This document shows positions 5,683-6,254 of a DNA stretch of 6,254 nucleotides, one piece after another. The first letter of the stretch is position 1; each line of letters starts with the position of its first letter. Position numbers and translations under genes: made by a program. The stretch comes from JBKHBT01 sp046542255 (GTDB taxonomy: Bacteria > UBP14 > UBA6098 > JBKHBT01): positions 1-6,254 of the forward strand of contig JBKHBT010000138.1 in assembly GCA_046542255.1 (NCBI GenBank), written 5' to 3'. The notes under the pieces were generated by a model. The model made no database searches. It was not told where the DNA came from and was given only the letters and a program-made list of their open reading frames with translations.

Positions 5683-6195
5683 ATGTATAAAATTTTAGCA
5701 TTTTTTTTGATCTTCTTTATGCTCATAAATTGCTTTGGATTATCTAATACTAAGGCATTTGAAATCGATAAGATGTATATCGGCCCATCATTGGGTTTTG
5801 TTGATTATGGCAATTCGCTTGCTTTGGGCGGCTCTTTCGAATATGCCATCGATGAACGAATCGGCCTTACAGCAGACCTTGCCTTTTCAAGATTCGAAGA
5901 ACACTGGAGTAGATACGATATAGACTATACTTTTATTGGATTGCTTTTTGGCGGTGCATATCATATTCGCCCCGATGAAGAGCTGGACCCATATCTCAAA
6001 TTCTCTCTTGGTTATTTCGATTTCAGCTATGAAGCCCCTTATACAGGCGCAGCCTACAGTGCTGCATATGCTCGAGGCCTTGGTTATGGAGCACAAATCG
6101 GCATTCGTTATATTCTCAATGAAAATATGCTGATAAAAGTTGGATTGGGATTTCCCTTCTTTTTCACGGCTGGATTAGATTTTAGCATAGACTAA
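5683..6195 (+). CDS. Small outer-membrane beta-barrel protein (OmpA/OmpW-barrel-like)
   Basis: A 170-aa exported protein. Residues 1-25 are a signal peptide (MYK, a long hydrophobic core, likely cleavage TKA|F). C17 in LINC is not a proper lipobox because N precedes it. From residue 30 the sequence is a series of amphipathic strands: YIGPSLGFVDYG, ALGGSFEYAI, IGLTADLAFSRFE, YTFIGLLFGGAYHI, PYLKFSLGYFDFSY, GLGYGAQIGIRYIL, MLIKVGLGFPFFF. This size and rhythm fit an eight-strand barrel of the OmpA/OmpX/OmpW type, family beta-barrel OMP. The last strand ends GLDFSID, not in a C-terminal aromatic, which may weaken a classical Bam signal. It is probably co-transcribed with the SnoaL-like gene. A structural or small-molecule-channel role is possible, and nothing specific is shown. 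Confidence 0.82.
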   Translation: MYKILAFFLIFFMLINCFGLSNTKAFEIDKMYIGPSLGFVDYGNSLALGGSFEYAIDERIGLTADLAFSRFEEHWSRYDIDYTFIGLLFGGAYHIRPDEELDPYLKFSLGYFDFSYEAPYTGAAYSAAYARGLGYGAQIGIRYILNENMLIKVGLGFPFFFTAGLDFSID

Positions 6196-6200
6196 AGACA

Positions 6201-6232
6201 GACAATGCGCTGTTCCGCATTGTCATACTTTT
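6201..6232 (+). terminator. Probable terminator after the barrel gene
   Basis: GACAATGCG (6201-6209) and CGCATTGTC (6216-6224) form a perfect 9-bp stem with the 6-nt loop CTGTTC, five nt after the stop codon. The following tract ATACTTTTC has only four consecutive T, so termination may be partial or factor-assisted. The remaining 6233-6254 shows nothing I can annotate. Confidence 0.65.
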
Positions 6233-6254
6233 CAGGATAAAACATCAGTAAAGC

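Noticed and set aside
5727..5736. Lipoprotein reading of the barrel protein through C17 (LINC).
   Set aside because: The -1 residue is N and not G, A or S, and a normal signal-peptidase site (TKA|F) follows.

Overview
This is an AT-rich bacterial window in which every gene lies on the + strand. It suggests a Gram-negative, flagellated organism. The evidence is the C-terminus of a flagellar hook-type protein at the left edge, an outer-membrane TonB-plug/beta-barrel protein and a small outer-membrane beta-barrel. The signal-peptide style (LFA|Q) and the barrel ending in WKLID recall Bacteroidota and related FCB-group lineages, including candidate phyla. Flagella and usable Shine-Dalgarno sites argue against a typical Bacteroidota member. 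I cannot name the phylum from the sequence alone.

Layout. Positions 3-86 are the last 27 codons of a FlgE-like gene. The intergenic stretch 87-277 holds a perfect 28-bp palindrome (110-137), an intrinsic terminator (174-212) that closes the flagellar unit, and a near-consensus sigma70-type promoter (242-269) placed so close to the next ATG that the mRNA should be leaderless or almost so. From 278 to 5054 run four tightly packed genes with gaps of 0, 3 and 10 nt, almost certainly one operon. They encode a membrane-embedded M50 metalloprotease, a 61-aa single-span membrane protein, a 680-aa exported TonB-plug/beta-barrel protein, and a 634-aa polytopic membrane protein with a C-terminal TPR domain that resembles a GT-C glycosyltransferase. 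After a 142-nt gap with a small hairpin come a SnoaL/NTF2-like protein (5197-5661) and an exported eight-strand-type outer-membrane barrel (5683-6195). A strong hairpin follows at 6201-6224.

How the genes may work together. The four-gene operon places inner-membrane proteolysis, an outer-membrane gate and a GT-C-like enzyme with a probable periplasmic TPR tail under one promoter, which suggests a cell-envelope function. A specific pathway is inference only. The last two genes form a second short unit, possibly with its own promoter, which I could not place convincingly. I found no CRISPR array, tRNA, rRNA, transposase or defence system. The least-described parts are the operon as a unit and the GT-C/TPR protein.
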